Source of the DNA: Cryptomeria japonica
Taxonomy: Eukaryota > Streptophyta > Pinopsida > Cupressales > Cupressaceae
Direction: 5' to 3'
Assembly: GCF_030272615.1 (NCBI RefSeq)
Contig: NC_081415.1
Span: 231,517,303-231,581,302, forward strand
Length of the DNA stretch: 64,000 nt
Shown here: one piece after another, positions 35,695 to 46,251 of the stretch
Layout of the letters: each line of letters opens with the position of its first letter
Position numbering within the stretch: position 1 is the first letter of the stretch
Position numbers and translations under genes: made by a program
The notes under the pieces: model-generated
The model's database searches: none
Seen by the model: only the letters and a program-made list of their open reading frames with translations
Told to the model about the DNA's origin: nothing

Positions 35695-38437
35695 ATGTTC
35701 TCTGCTCCTCCTCTGCCATGGCTACAACCTCAGCCTCTATATCTACCTGGTCGATCCAATCAATGTCATCATCACTAAAGACAGTTGTAGGCGTCCCAGG
35801 AGCTGTCTGATTCTCATTGGCCCACTCTGCTTCAAGATCAACCTCATCTAGAATGATAGGAGAGATGTCAATTAATGCATTCTTTCTCATTCTCAAGCAG
35901 AGGTTGTAGTGAACAAAGACGGGATCATTCATCTTCTCCACAGATAATCTATTGCGCCTCTTGGAGTGTATGTGCTCAAACATACTCCAATTGCATTCAC
36001 AACCTGATGTGCTGCATGGTTGGCTCAAGATGTGAATGGCCAACTTTTGAATATTTGGTGTCTCTGGGCCAAAAAAGCTCCACCAATGATCTGAGTTTGA
36101 AATGAGAAAAATAAACAAAATCAGTCTCACTCATGAACTCATTTAACAAGTTACAATATAGTATTGAATAAAACTAAAATTAAGCCTTAAAATTTATTTT
36201 TACCTGGCATCATAGCTGTCCTACCGTCTTTGGCGACAGGACGAGAGGTCTCCCCTTGTGCACCTGAGAACAACTGTAGCTCTCGAAAAAGGTGTATCTG
36301 AGAAGTACCAGTAGGTCCCATCTTCTCCATGATTGCATATAGCCCATTAAGGACCTCCACATCAGCCTTGAAAGAAGGGATAAAACAGAATGCCAGATTC
36401 AGATAATAGGTTGCCGCATGGATGGGCCTATGAAGCTGATGATGCCATCTCCTATCAATGATCTCCCAAATGGGACCATACTTGCTCTCATCTCCTCCAT
36501 AGACGAATTTGATGGCCTCCTTCGCCCTATCCATGCCCTCATATATATAGCCCATTGCGGGCTTATCTCCATCCGCAACTCGCAATAAAACCACTAAGGG
36601 CTTAACAAACTGCAAAATTGAAAATATTGTGTAATTTAGAAAAATGAGCAAATAAGAGAATACATATAATAAGTTATAAAACATGAAGTTAAATTGTAGA
36701 AATAATAAAAACATTACCTTCGCTTATCTCATCACAAGGGACCCAAAAGCCTTGCTCATAAAAAATGCAGTCTGCCATATCTTTCCCTGTAGGGGTGGTA
36801 GCATAGGATGAGGAAGACCACTCCTCACCAACAATCATACATCTCAAGGTAGACTTAGACCTAAGCATGGACTGCAATGTGAGGAAGTTTGTGGCAAATT
36901 TTGTGATTCCTGGACGAGCTAACTCCTTCTGCTCTGTGTATTGTCTCATAAGAGCCAACACCCATGAATGATTATATACAAATTTGCAGACATTTCTTGC
37001 CCTTTCTACACATCTCTTGACCCATGGTATTTTTCCAATATCCTCCAACATGAGGTCAATGCAATGAGCAGCACATGGAGTCCAAACTATAGATGGGTGC
37101 CTCTCCATCAATAGTCTACCTACAGCAACATAATTTGTTGCATTGTAAATTGTAATTAATGGAGGTACAAACTACAAGATAGTAATTAATTTGCAAACAA
37201 AATTAGTTTGTAATCAAAAGTTTACCCGCAGCAACATATTTTACTGCATTGTCGGTCACCACCTGTACCACGTTCTCCTCACCCACATCTTCAATCACCT
37301 CCTCTATCTGCTCACATAAGTAGGTGGCATTCTTGCAATGGGCAGAGGCATCAATGGACTTGATGAAAATGGTGCCCCCTGAAATAAAAAAATAAAGCTA
37401 AGTCAATGATCATTCAATAAACCATTAAATAAAAAATAAAAAATTAAAGACTATATGAAACTAAAATTAATCAATCACCTACGGAAGAAACAGGAAAATT
37501 AAGGAGAGTTCTATTTCTCCTATCCGTCCAACCATCAGTCATGATGGTGCAACCTTTAGTGCTCCATATCTAGCATTGTTCATCTAAATCCTTCTTCACA
37601 TCATCCACCATTTGAGACAAAATGGGTCCCCTCAAATCACTTTCACTAGGGGCTTTGAACCCCGCCCCGCATATGGTAATGGCATCAACCATTTCTTGCC
37701 AATAAGGAGACCTGTCGCAAAGAAACTCAATGAGATAAGTTAAGTATAAAAATTAAAACAATCAAAGTTATCAAACATAAAAGTTAGTAAAACATTCACC
37801 TGGCTACAAAGAATGGAATACAGTTGTAGCTCCAAAACCTACCAACTGCCATTTTAGCAGCATCATGGACCTCCTTGTTCCAACCCATGCCCTCAAGCGA
37901 CGGTTGGGACCCAGGAGTAGTGCGAGGCACAAAGAAGGAATCCAACCTAGATTTACGAATCCTAGGTCCAATGCTAACACTCCCACTACAACTACTAGTG
38001 TTAGGAGCATGAGAAGTGGCGGTGGCACTGCCACTTATAGAAGCAGAAGTAGAAGCGAAAGCACCAGCAGTAGCAAACTGAGTGGGACGATATGGAGGTA
38101 AGGAAGAAGGGCCTCCAACACAACCTAACTGTGTCCCTCTTCCTAAAACTGTCTCTCTCCCAATAGCCACTCGATCCTCATTTTGTTTCTTTTTCCTTTC
38201 AATTTCCTCAACCATTACATAACATTCACGTATGGCCTCAAGGACTGCTTTTAGGCATGGTTCGGCATCATGTCCACGCACACCAACAATATGGTATTTC
38301 AGCCTATATATACCTCCATGGAATATTGTTTTGCAAAACATACATTTTGTTTGCCCCTTTCCATGCCCTGGAAAATCCTCATGATATTTCCAAGCAGGGT
38401 CCTTTCTAATGGGGGGTCTGGAAGCTAAAGTAGACAT
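35695..38437 (-). pseudogene. hAT transposase gene, about six exons, one nonsense codon
   Basis: Exon 1 (about 38437-37802) encodes a BED zinc finger (CMFCKTIF then H...H) and a Ser/Thr-rich linker, ending at CAG|GTGAAT. Exon 2 (37711-37479) carries the DUF659 start (YWQEMVDAI, TDGWTD) and an in-frame TAG at 37572-37570. Exon 3 (about 37382-37230) ends near DNAVKY. Exon 4 (about 37120-36715) has TPCAAHCIDLMLEDI, the conserved hAT block. Exon 5 (about 36610-36205) is the insertion-domain region. Exon 6 (about 36090-35695) holds the C-terminal dimerisation domain with CSTSGCECNWS and an acidic tail. This is the usual plant hAT architecture. Apart from the nonsense codon it looks well preserved, so it inserted late. 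Exon borders were placed by eye. Confidence 0.85.
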
Positions 38438-40743
38438 TTTAGGATAGTTTTGTGAAACTTGAAGTTGAGGCAAATAACAAAGTGAAGTTTGCTGCAATAA
38501 AACATTACAAATACAAAATAAAATTAATACATATTACATACATTAAAAAAAACTAAAGTAGGGTCTGTCAAACCCTACTTTTAAAAAAAAGAAATTTACA
38601 AACCCTACATAGTACAACACTACAACTACATACAAACATACAAAAGATTTTGAAAGAAAATGTAAAACTTTCAAAATAAATGAATAGAAAATGGAATTTT
38701 TGCATACAAGAAACAAACTAATCTTCAAAAAAACAATCTTACCTCTTACAACAAGCTTGAAATGAGCTGCAAAGTCTTCCTATCCAACTCTTGATGCACC
38801 AAATCCAAACACAATGCAGCTCCAATGTGACAAATTGAAAAAAACTTGAGCTTCCTCCTTGCTGGTTTTTCTTCTATGCACCCTTGTTTTTCTTCCCAAC
38901 TCACTTTACTCCTTTTTTTGCAAGTGAATGAAATGAAAGTCACTTTTAGGGATAGAAGATAATTAACAAAAAAAAACGGAATTAAAAAAACATTTCAAAG
39001 TAATTTTTTTTGTGTTTTACTTTTGGCCCACGCCGGCCGAGTCTGGGGCTCGGGACTCGCCGAGTTTGAGCCAAACTCGCCAACTCGGCGAGTCTGGCAA
39101 TTTTACTCACCAGATTTGGACGAGTCCGAGTCCGAGTCCCTAGGACTCGCCGGGCATGACTCGTACTCAAACTCGCCGAGTCCGGGCGAGTCCCATTTCT
39201 ATGACATGAACTCACCCAAGGGAGTCAGCACGAGTTGCAACTGCATAGTACCGGCAAAGATGACACCACCGTTGAAGGAGAACAAAGAGTGGATGAGACT
39301 CACGAGCCTGATAGAACTGAGGAACAACCATCACATGGGGATACCAGACAATTGTTCAATGAGGTAGGGGAGAACTCAATTGTAAGCAAAGGACTGGACA
39401 CTTACTCCACTCCTCCTATAACAGATCAGTTACAGATATGCAATGAACCAGCTGAAAGCATTAAAGAGCAGAGTGGGAATTTGACCATAGCATCCGGGCA
39501 GACCATACCTCAAGACTGGTTAGTTGCTCGAGCACAGCAAAAGGCAGCCACCAAGCCACCTATCGACTTGGAGGACATTTTCTCTCGCATAGGAGAAACA
39601 AAGTCCAAAGGGAACAAAAAGCCTAAGATCTGCTCCCTCATAACCAAGGACGAGCAAAGGAACCGTACCATCCATATCGCTACCCCGCCTGTCGATAAGC
39701 CAGCAGATAAAATTGCGCTGGCCGATTATAGCATTACAACCGTCCCAATAGGACAAGCCACCAAAGAACAGGAAAGGGAGGAGTTCAAGGACTTTGTGCA
39801 AAACATGCTCAGGCAACTCGATGAGATGATTGCTGAGAGAAACATGTATCGAGTTCGTGCTGAGCAGGCCAAGGGGTACGTTGATCACTTGCTGAGACCA
39901 TTGCATAATGCCTCCGAATCCCATATTCCCCCATCAACATTGGCACAAAGGACAACAACAGAGTTTGAAGGAGTACGGGATACCGCCAAGGCTATCAAGG
40001 AATGCATTCGAGACATTAAAGAAAGGGGAGAATTGATCATTGAGGATGTAAAAGAAATGGCCCACCATCGAGAGACCATTTTGGTCAAATTATTCGAGGT
40101 AAAGCAGGAATGTCTCGGGGCTCATGAGGTCGCTGCTACAACTCTTCCCCTCATGAGGGCTCTTTTCTGGACCCATGCGTAGATTCCTACATTGTCCGCC
40201 ATCCTAGATCCCTATAACATCAACACTTTTAAAGAATGGTAGTGGACCATCACCATGGAGAGCGAAACAAAAGATACCATTAATAAAGAGCAGGCGGAAT
40301 GCGAGGAAATTTTAAAGGACATGAGGGACCTTGGTGGGACAATCCTCCGATCAATGGTTTTGGGTTGGAAAAATAGTTTGTCCGATGACGTAATGCAACC
40401 AGACTGGGAGGATAGATTGAGAATGGATAAGATCGCCTACTCCACAGAGGACCTGGATTTTGCTAGTAAGTTGCATTCAGACATTTTTTGTTTTGAGGCT
40501 CATCGGTCTGACTGGAAGGATGGGTTAAAGCACGTAGATCGTCATTTGGAAGGCATGCAATATAAGATACGTCATCCTCCTATGCCTCAGTTCACGGTGC
40601 TGTTTCAACTGTGCATCAGGTTTCAAGAGTATGTTCGTGCAGAACGTGCGCCAGGTCGAGACCTCTGGAAGGACTATTTGAGTGCCGAGGATGAATTTCT
40701 AGAAAAAGGATCCGCAGCTGAAAAGGAAAAAGTGCCTTCATAA

Positions 40744-41858
40744 AGTGCATATTTCTCTTAAAATCTAAAAGGGCATTTTTTGGCCATAAAGTGCATGTTT
40801 AACTACCAAGTCAGTTGTAAATTTTGAGCTCCGTGCATGTGCACTTTTTGAGCTGCTGTTTGTAGTTATTAATTGCTTTTTTTAGGTAGTTATTGTTCCT
40901 CCTTGGGTGGTTGTTGATATTTACCTCCTATTTATGGGCATGGGTACTATTTTGTACAGATGAATCTGGGCCACTTGTTTTGTTTAAATCTTGGCCATTC
41001 ATCTAATTCTGAAACTCTATTTAAAGGGACTAGTTTTCCCTTATTTTTGTAAGAAGTCTAAGATTGTTGCTGAAGCTTTGGTGAAATTTATGCAGGATTA
41101 ATGGAAATTAAGGCCGTTTCATTTCTTTGTGAGTGCATGGTCTCCTTCTTCACCATTTAATTATTCTGTTATGTATTTTGTTTTCAGATAGATTTTTAAG
41201 GTTAAGCATTTGATAGAAGCCTTGGTGTTCATACCATTAAGGACTGACTGATTGTCATTCCCCCTGCATGGTTAGTTTGAACCCATTTATATGCTCAGTT
41301 CAGTTGTTAAACATCAAGTGAATGAATGTCAAAATTCTGCATTTATGTTTAGTAGCATGAAAATTTAGTTCCCTTTGAAGATTGCACTAGATTTTTACAG
41401 CATTGTGCTTTAATAGCTGATAATGTTAAATCTGGTTTTTTTGGAGGTTTCTGTCTATTTTTTTGAACATGTTATCTTAGTTAATTAATCAGATTTTCTC
41501 TATCTCTTTTCCCCTTTCCTTTTTCTCCTTTTTTTTACCAAGAAGAAACCATACAGTCTAGCTGAGATAGTATCAATCCAACTGAAATCAACTGATATAG
41601 GACTGTTAAACTTTGGGGAACTCACTCAAAAGTCGTTCATCTAACCTTAAGTCCCCTTTGTGTTTCCAACAAAACACATCAAACCACTAAGTTATCCTGC
41701 AGTCAAGACTTGACAACCGAAACATTCAGGTAATCCCCATTGATCAATTAAAAACAGCATTGGGGATTTCCTTATCTCAAGAGAGGATAGGATTCTTAGT
41801 ATTCTATTATGCATTGGCCGAATGGAACCGTAGTGGTGTGATTTCAGACACGTCAACA
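40744..41858 (+). promoter_or_regulatory. conserved promoter-like tail of copy 2
   Basis: Motifs in the same order as copy 1: AATCTGGGCCA (40963-40973), TATTTAAA (41018-41025), palindrome GTCAAGACTTGAC (41702-41714), CAAGAGAGGATAGG near 41780, and the end CACGTCAACA. The distance from TATA to the end is similar in both copies (about 810 and 840 bp). A TGTTGATATTT at 40912 could be an LTR start, but the left terminus of the element (27995) does not match it. Confidence 0.6.
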
Positions 41859-41863
41859 CGACG

Positions 41864-42350
41864 ATATCATCGGCTAGGAACGCAGCGTGCCGACGACAAA
41901 ATCACCTGGCACATCTACCATGGACCAACCAGCGACAAAACCATCTAGCACATCAACCGCAGACCCTATGCTACTCGTTGTGAGTAATGGTCGGGAGCTA
42001 GCTATAGTAGAAATGGAGATCATGGGACGAAAGCTGACCAATACCATAGTGGACGACGGCTCTGGAGTAAATGTATTGCCAGAAGAAACATGGTGGGGTC
42101 TGGGCAAACCAACTCTTTGGCCACCAACATTCTAGCTTGTAGGTGCCGACCAACATGGTATCAAACCCTTGGGAATACTTATGGCACAAAAGATTGTTAT
42201 CGACACCCAACATTTCTTCCTCGACTTCATCGTCATTCCATTGGAGAAAAAGGCCTATGATGCCCTCCTCGGAAGAGGTTGGTTGATCATGGCGAAGGAA
42301 AATCATAATAGGAAGAACACACTCTCCATCAAGAGTAAGGGGCATATGTG
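41864..42350 (+). pseudogene. Ty3/Gypsy aspartic protease, disrupted
   Basis: The frame continues gag after removal of the insertion. It carries a TAG at 41875-41877, then VVSNGRELAIVEMEI, the active-site region VDDGSGVN (42050-42073) and, after a TAG at 42133-42135, the C-terminal AYDALLGRGWL motif near 42255. These are standard marks of plant Ty3 proteases. The residue after the catalytic Asp is Asp, whereas families more often have Ser, Thr or Gly there. No reverse transcriptase follows. Confidence 0.8.
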
Positions 42351-43095
42351 ATTGACTTAAGGAACCAGGCGATGAGTGAAGAATTGGCATCCTCCAACTC
42401 AATGTCTAAGAGTGGAGAGTTTGGTATGGACGAAGAGAGGAAAGGCATGGAACCCAACGATGAAGGGGTGCTCGAACTGGAAGATTGCTCTGAAGATGAG
42501 ACGAGTTCCTTGAATGGACTATTCCATTGGCAAATGGAGGACTATGAGGTATTTTCACCAACATGCAATTTTCTTGAAGCCACAACTCTTGGTGAAGAGA
42601 AATTGATGAAAGCATGTAAAGTTATTGATGATACATTTGGTAATACAGAGGTGGAGAGTGGAATGAAAAAGCCCACGAAAGAAGAATAGAGGTTGTATGA
42701 ACAAGGGAGCCTACACAAAAGGAAATCATATCCGTATAGAGTCAGATTGTATGAAAGTGTATTGTTAAAAAGCATGGAAGAAGTTGACAAATGGGCAAAA
42801 AGGAGGAGGGGAGCATAATGACTTGCACGGAAGATCAAATTGTAGAGATTGAGGAAAACCATAAGGGCTGGTACGGAAGCAAAGGTATTCCTTGAAGAAT
42901 GCAAAAATATCCACATGAAATTAGAAGCAAGCAAGTACCAGCTAATGTTAAAGGAACTTTATAAATTCCCTTATCTGGCCACTCAAAGCGAATTATGCAA
43001 AGCTGAAAAGAAAATTGTGCCACGAGTTAGAGAGGACCAATCGTATGGTATTGTACGGAATTGCAGGTTTGTACAAAATCCATGTGGGAAAGAGT
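42351..43095 (+). other. Ty3/Gypsy spacer without recognisable polymerase
   Basis: An acidic open frame (42348-42689, rich in E and D, with LELEDCSEDETSSLNGLFHW) and other short frames. No reverse transcriptase, RNase H or integrase motif is seen on either strand. Confidence 0.6.
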
Positions 43096-43545
43096 AGCAC
43101 GGATCCATAGAGAGTTGGTCTGACAGAGGGATAGCGCCGTACGAATCCGTATGGGTGGAGTCAGCAGCAAGGGGAAAATATTCCGTACGGAAACAGAAGA
43201 ATTCCGTATGGCGACAGGAGAAATCTGTATTATGGTAGGAAAAATCCGTATGGTGACAGGAGAAATTCGTACTGTGGCGGGAAAAATCTGTACGGTGGCA
43301 GGTAGAAAGGAAATTTGTATGGGCAAAGAGGACATCCGTACAAGCAGTGAACAAATCCATACGGGCAGGGAAGACATCCGTACGAAGTTTGGAGCCGTTT
43401 GTACGGAGTTGGTAGAGAAGTTTAAAGAGATCCGTATGGAATTGCCAGGAATCCGTACGAAGCTGGAAGGTAAATTTGGAGGAATCCGTACAAAATTGGT
43501 GGCTGAAGAGATCTCGTATGGTGATAGCTGAAGGCATCTGTATGG
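43096..43545. repeat. CCGTACGG-centred minisatellite in the Ty3/Gypsy spacer
   Basis: Some twenty copies of a 20-30-bp unit around AAATCCGTACGG with variants (ATCCGTATGG, ATTCGTACTG, ATCTGTACGG), separated by GGAGA, GGCAGG or AGTTGGTAG. The core CCGTACGG is self-complementary. Scattered copies continue to about 43800. Confidence 0.85.
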
Positions 43546-43944
43546 GCAAGTGGGGATGATGTCATACAGAGAAAAGATAAATAAGTCTTACGAAACGGGA
43601 GACAATAAGCTGTACGGACTTTCATGTCCATACATGGAACCAGTTCACATACCGTACGAACGGGAGAAGCGGATGCATGTGTTGAGGCCGTACATGGGAG
43701 AAGAGGAGTTGCACTTGAATTCAAAGTTACTGTACGGAAACACTAAACCATACGTGAGGAAAATGTCAAGGCGGCAAGTGAGTAAAAGTTGCAAGCTATA
43801 CGTGAAAATGCCACTTGAGCTGTGGGTTAACATTGCAAAATCTCGATTTTTTGACTTCATCAATATTGCTTCTAGTGTCTTAAAAAATCAGAAAATTGGT
43901 GTGTGCCATGGAATTCCATATAGTTTTGAAAATTGGTGTCCTGC

Positions 43945-44140
43945 CTGGGACCCCGCGAGGGGCGTTGCCCCTCGACCCTACAAGAGGCGTTGCACCTTGA
44001 CCCCACTGGGGATGCTGCCCCCAAACCCCTGCAAGCGGTGCTGCCCCTTGACCCCGCTGGAGATGCTGCCCCCAAACCCCCGCAAGGGGCGTTGCCCCTT
44101 GATCCCGTTGGGGTCGTTGCCCCCAAACCCTCTTTTGATT
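43945..44140. repeat. GC-rich hairpin repeat
   Basis: Repeats of GGGGCGTTGCCCC, CTGCCCCCAAACCCC and TTGACCCCGCTGG. Several are self-complementary. The sharp rise in GC against AT-rich surroundings is notable. Confidence 0.85.
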
Positions 44141-44232
44141 TGGCAGGTATATTCCATGTTGGGGTTGTCTCGTACAAGTCTTGGCCTACACTCTTGTCAT
44201 TAGTCTTTCCAGATATTACTTGATGTTTACTT

Positions 44233-44267
44233 GTCGTCTGGAAGACGACTTTTTCTTTTGTGGGGGA
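44233..44267 (+). other. hairpin, T-run and polypurine tract before the 3' LTR
   Basis: GTCGTCT-GGA-AGACGAC (44233-44249) is followed by TTTTTCTTTT and GTGGGGGA (44260-44267), directly before the 3' LTR. The purine tract is the expected plus-strand primer. Confidence 0.65.
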
Positions 44268-44618
44268 TGATGTAGTCGGCATAAAATGCCTATGGTTATA
44301 TTTGATAATATTTGTTATCCAACAATGTATTAATTTATTGTATTAAGTGGGTTGTCACTCTCGGGTAGTTAGGTGTTGATTGGTTGACGGTTGTGTACCT
44401 TTCAGCAACCGTCGGGTTCTTTAAATATATTGTGTACCGCCAAGGAAGGTAGGATGATATAGTCGGATCTGTTGTAATCCTTGGCCAACCATCTCTGGCC
44501 TTCTTCTCTGTAATAATTGCATGTGCGAATAAAGATATATTTTACTTTCGTGTCTAGTATGCATGGTCATGTAAATTATTATTCTCTGTATTTAATTTAT
44601 CAGTTGTACCAGCAAACA
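44268..44618 (+). repeat. 3' LTR of the Ty3/Gypsy element
   Basis: About 351 bp, starting TGATGTAGTCGG and ending GTACCAGCAAACA. It carries a 12-base insertion near 44375 relative to the 5' LTR. Confidence 0.88.
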
Positions 44619-44621
44619 ACT

Positions 44622-45195
44622 AGGAAACTGGTATGGAGCAGGTCTGCCAAGTTGCCATCCCCAAATGCAAGTGCAGTTGTGATCAGGAGTCGGTTTTGGA
44701 GGAGTTAAAAGAAGTGTTTGTGATAGAGGGTGATGTGGTGGAGGATGTCATTTAAAAGATTATTGGGGACAAGTTGCTTGAGGGATACCACTCCAATAAT
44801 GTTGTTCTTCTTGAGTGCTATGTGTACAACATCGTGAGAACTATGGGGGATCATGATATATAACAGAGAAGGCAATCAACAACATTGTTGTTCCACACTT
44901 GAGGGAACTGACTGTGAAGGCGCTTAGGAAGCTCTGACCCAACTCGCTTCAAGGATTGGTAGTAGATGCATTTAGAATTGAGGAGACAATAAAAAACAAG
45001 GATATGGTTGACACCATTGTTGCTTTGAGGGACGGTCTGAGCAGGAACAATTTGGAAACATATGATTATATGATGAGTGTAAATGGGAGCCTATTCCCTC
45101 TTGAACAGTTGGAGAGATCCCAAGAAGTCATTGAGGCAAGTAGGGCCTGGTCTTCTCTCTCTGCTGACATGTTTGTATCTATTTTCCTGTTATAA
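44622..45195 (+). pseudogene. decayed coding sequence of unknown family at the Ty3 insertion site
   Basis: The frame from the left flank of the Ty3 element (before 25885) and this flank can be read as one: VFNQE then TGMEQVCQVAIPKCKC. It continues with EELKEVFVIEGDVVEDVI, a stop, KIIGDKLLEGYH, frame changes, KALRKL, a stop, and a longer open piece (44956-45195) with IVALRDGLSRNNLETYDYMM. The composition looks like real protein, but I recognise no family. It may be a gene relic or an old retroelement ORF. Confidence 0.35.
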
Positions 45196-46251
45196 TGGAA
45201 AGGGCTATGTTGTACCCAATCTGAATTCATTGTGTTACATGGAATCCTTTGTCATCTGTTATCGGTCATTTGTGTCAAAGTCTAGAATTTCACATCATCA
45301 AAAACTTGTGGCTTGTCCATGAATTTTAATTTTGGTTATTAATTTTTAATTGATAATTTATTGTTAGATATTTATCAATAGTTAAAAATTAAAATTATTG
45401 TCAATAATTTTAATTTTAATTAATAATTTATTATTGATTTTTCTCATTTAATATTTGATATATTAAAAAATATAAATTTAAATATAAGAGAGTTTAAAGG
45501 TGACCATGTCTAAAATTTAAATACAGTATTGTCCAAGTCAGAATAAATAAATAAAAGGTGAATGATGCAAAGTCTAATTAACAGAAAAGGAATGGAAAGT
45601 TTCAAAAGATGCACCTAAAATCAAAATGACAAAGTAGGCGCACATTTTTTTAAGTTTTGTATTTGTTCTAAGGTGCATCAGGGACAGGAAAATCATGCCT
45701 CTGTTGGCTGCATGTTTTCAAAAGTTTCTGATTTTGTTTAAACCACAAAATTTAAATAAGATACACCTCAACATAGAAGTAAAAGAAGGCACACCTTTCA
45801 CAAACTTTGTACAATTAAAAGAACTACAGTAAGGAAAAGCACGCCTAGTTTCTGAAGTTTTTATAAATAATTTTTATTGAAAACCATTCCATGAGTTATC
45901 CCAAAAATTTGCACTCTTACCAAATATTTGTTATTGAAAAGCATTCCATGTATCACACCAAACAACTATTAGAAAACGTTTAATGACATCAAAATCTTCT
46001 CCCATTTCACAAGCATGAAGAAAGGCACAATGCTTCTATTTCCAAATATTTGGGGATTTTAAGAATGATAGTAGTAAAAGACAGTAAGATCTGTCGCACA
46101 ACCACAGAATGCAACTAATGTGGTGGCTACCATTAAGGAAGACCATTTTGAGGATTTTGCGTAGATGGCTCTTTCAAACAGTGTTAAAAGTGGTTGTTTC
46201 TTTAATTTAGGTGCATCTAGACACTTCATGTTTTGAAAGGAATAATATGTT
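45196..46251. other. AT-rich sequence, nothing recognised
   Basis: AT-rich at 45330-45480 with short palindromes of AATTAAAATTATT type. Otherwise non-coding. The next hAT starts at about 46252. Confidence 0.6.

Larger units (their letters stand above)
34110..39203 (-). mobile_element. hAT DNA transposon, near complete, inserted in the ORF of copy 2
   Basis: Target duplication ACATGAAC at 34102-34109 and 39204-39211. The left end CAAAGAAACGGGACTCGG pairs with the right end, whose reverse complement is CATAGAAATGGGACTCGC. Both subterminal regions are packed with GACTCGG and ACTCGCCGAG motifs, probable transposase binding sites. The transposase gene runs on the minus strand. The element is 5,094 bp including a 961-bp miniature hAT at 34584-35544. 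Confidence 0.95.
32018..40743 (+). pseudogene. decayed 1,208-codon ORF of unknown family, copy 2, split by a hAT
   Basis: The ORF comprises 32018-34109 and 39212-40743. With the hAT and one ACATGAAC copy removed, the two parts join in frame and total 3,624 nt. Premature stops: 32120, 32282, 32348, 33137 (TGA), 40180 and 40240 (first bases), with no frameshift. It aligns with copy 1, roughly 40-50 % identical in the best segment (RVMG.PQ, WMFYF, IISDN, TSYLVY, GEIGNG, CYPQL, LPRYPTD). A basic stretch near residues 593-625 is rich in K and R. The part after the hAT is helical and likely coiled-coil, with ERNMYR-type heptads. The start is supported by the acceptor five bases upstream, as in copy 1. 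No catalytic motif of any known transposition enzyme is visible. The absence of frameshifts in both copies suggests recent selection on the protein. Confidence 0.68.
27995..41858 (+). mobile_element. single-ORF mobile element, copy 2, complete, no LTRs seen
   Basis: It begins TGTTGTGCATTG at 27995 and ends CACGTCAACA at 41858. CGACG flanks both sides (27990-27994 and 41859-41863). Removing it with one CGACG restores the Ty3 frame exactly (codon GAC, then GAT, ATC). It spans 13,864 bp, about 7 kb without the hAT (34110-39203) and the LTR-like insertion (30049-31847). Parts: short first exon with a GTGAGT donor, tandem-repeat leader, acceptor 32011-32012, one ORF (32018-40743) and a 1.1-kb tail. 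TG...CA ends and a 5-bp duplication are what retroviral-type integrases make, yet the first bases are not repeated near the right end and the last bases are not repeated near the left end. No polymerase, integrase or transposase is present. Confidence 0.8.
25885..44621 (+). mobile_element. non-autonomous Ty3/Gypsy element (gag + protease), host of the nested insertions
   Basis: LTRs lie at about 25891-26228 and 44268-44618. A TGGCGCC-type primer binding site follows the 5' LTR, and a G-rich tract precedes the 3' LTR. Gag with zinc knuckles lies at 26641-27948 and an aspartic protease at 41864-42350. Removing the insertion 27995-41858 leaves about 4.9 kb, with no space filled by reverse transcriptase, RNase H or integrase. 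The boundary is not certain: AGGAA at 25880-25884 recurs at 44622-44626, but this places the ends at TGACAC and AACAACT, three bases beyond a CA end. Joining the flanks at AGGAA gives a continuous frame (see 44622). The LTRs differ at roughly 5 % of sites plus a 12-bp indel. Confidence 0.82.

Noticed and set aside
40912-41858. Calling 40912-41858 a true 3' LTR of copy 2
   Set aside because: The matching sequence is absent at 27995 and elsewhere in the leader. It is only noted as a possibility.
43027-43549. Minus-strand Thr/Asp/Phe-rich frames
   Set aside because: Artefact of the CCGTACGG minisatellite read on the opposite strand.
43933-44223. Proline-rich open frames in the GC-rich repeat
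   Set aside because: Several frames are open at once because of the repeat. No evidence for a protein.
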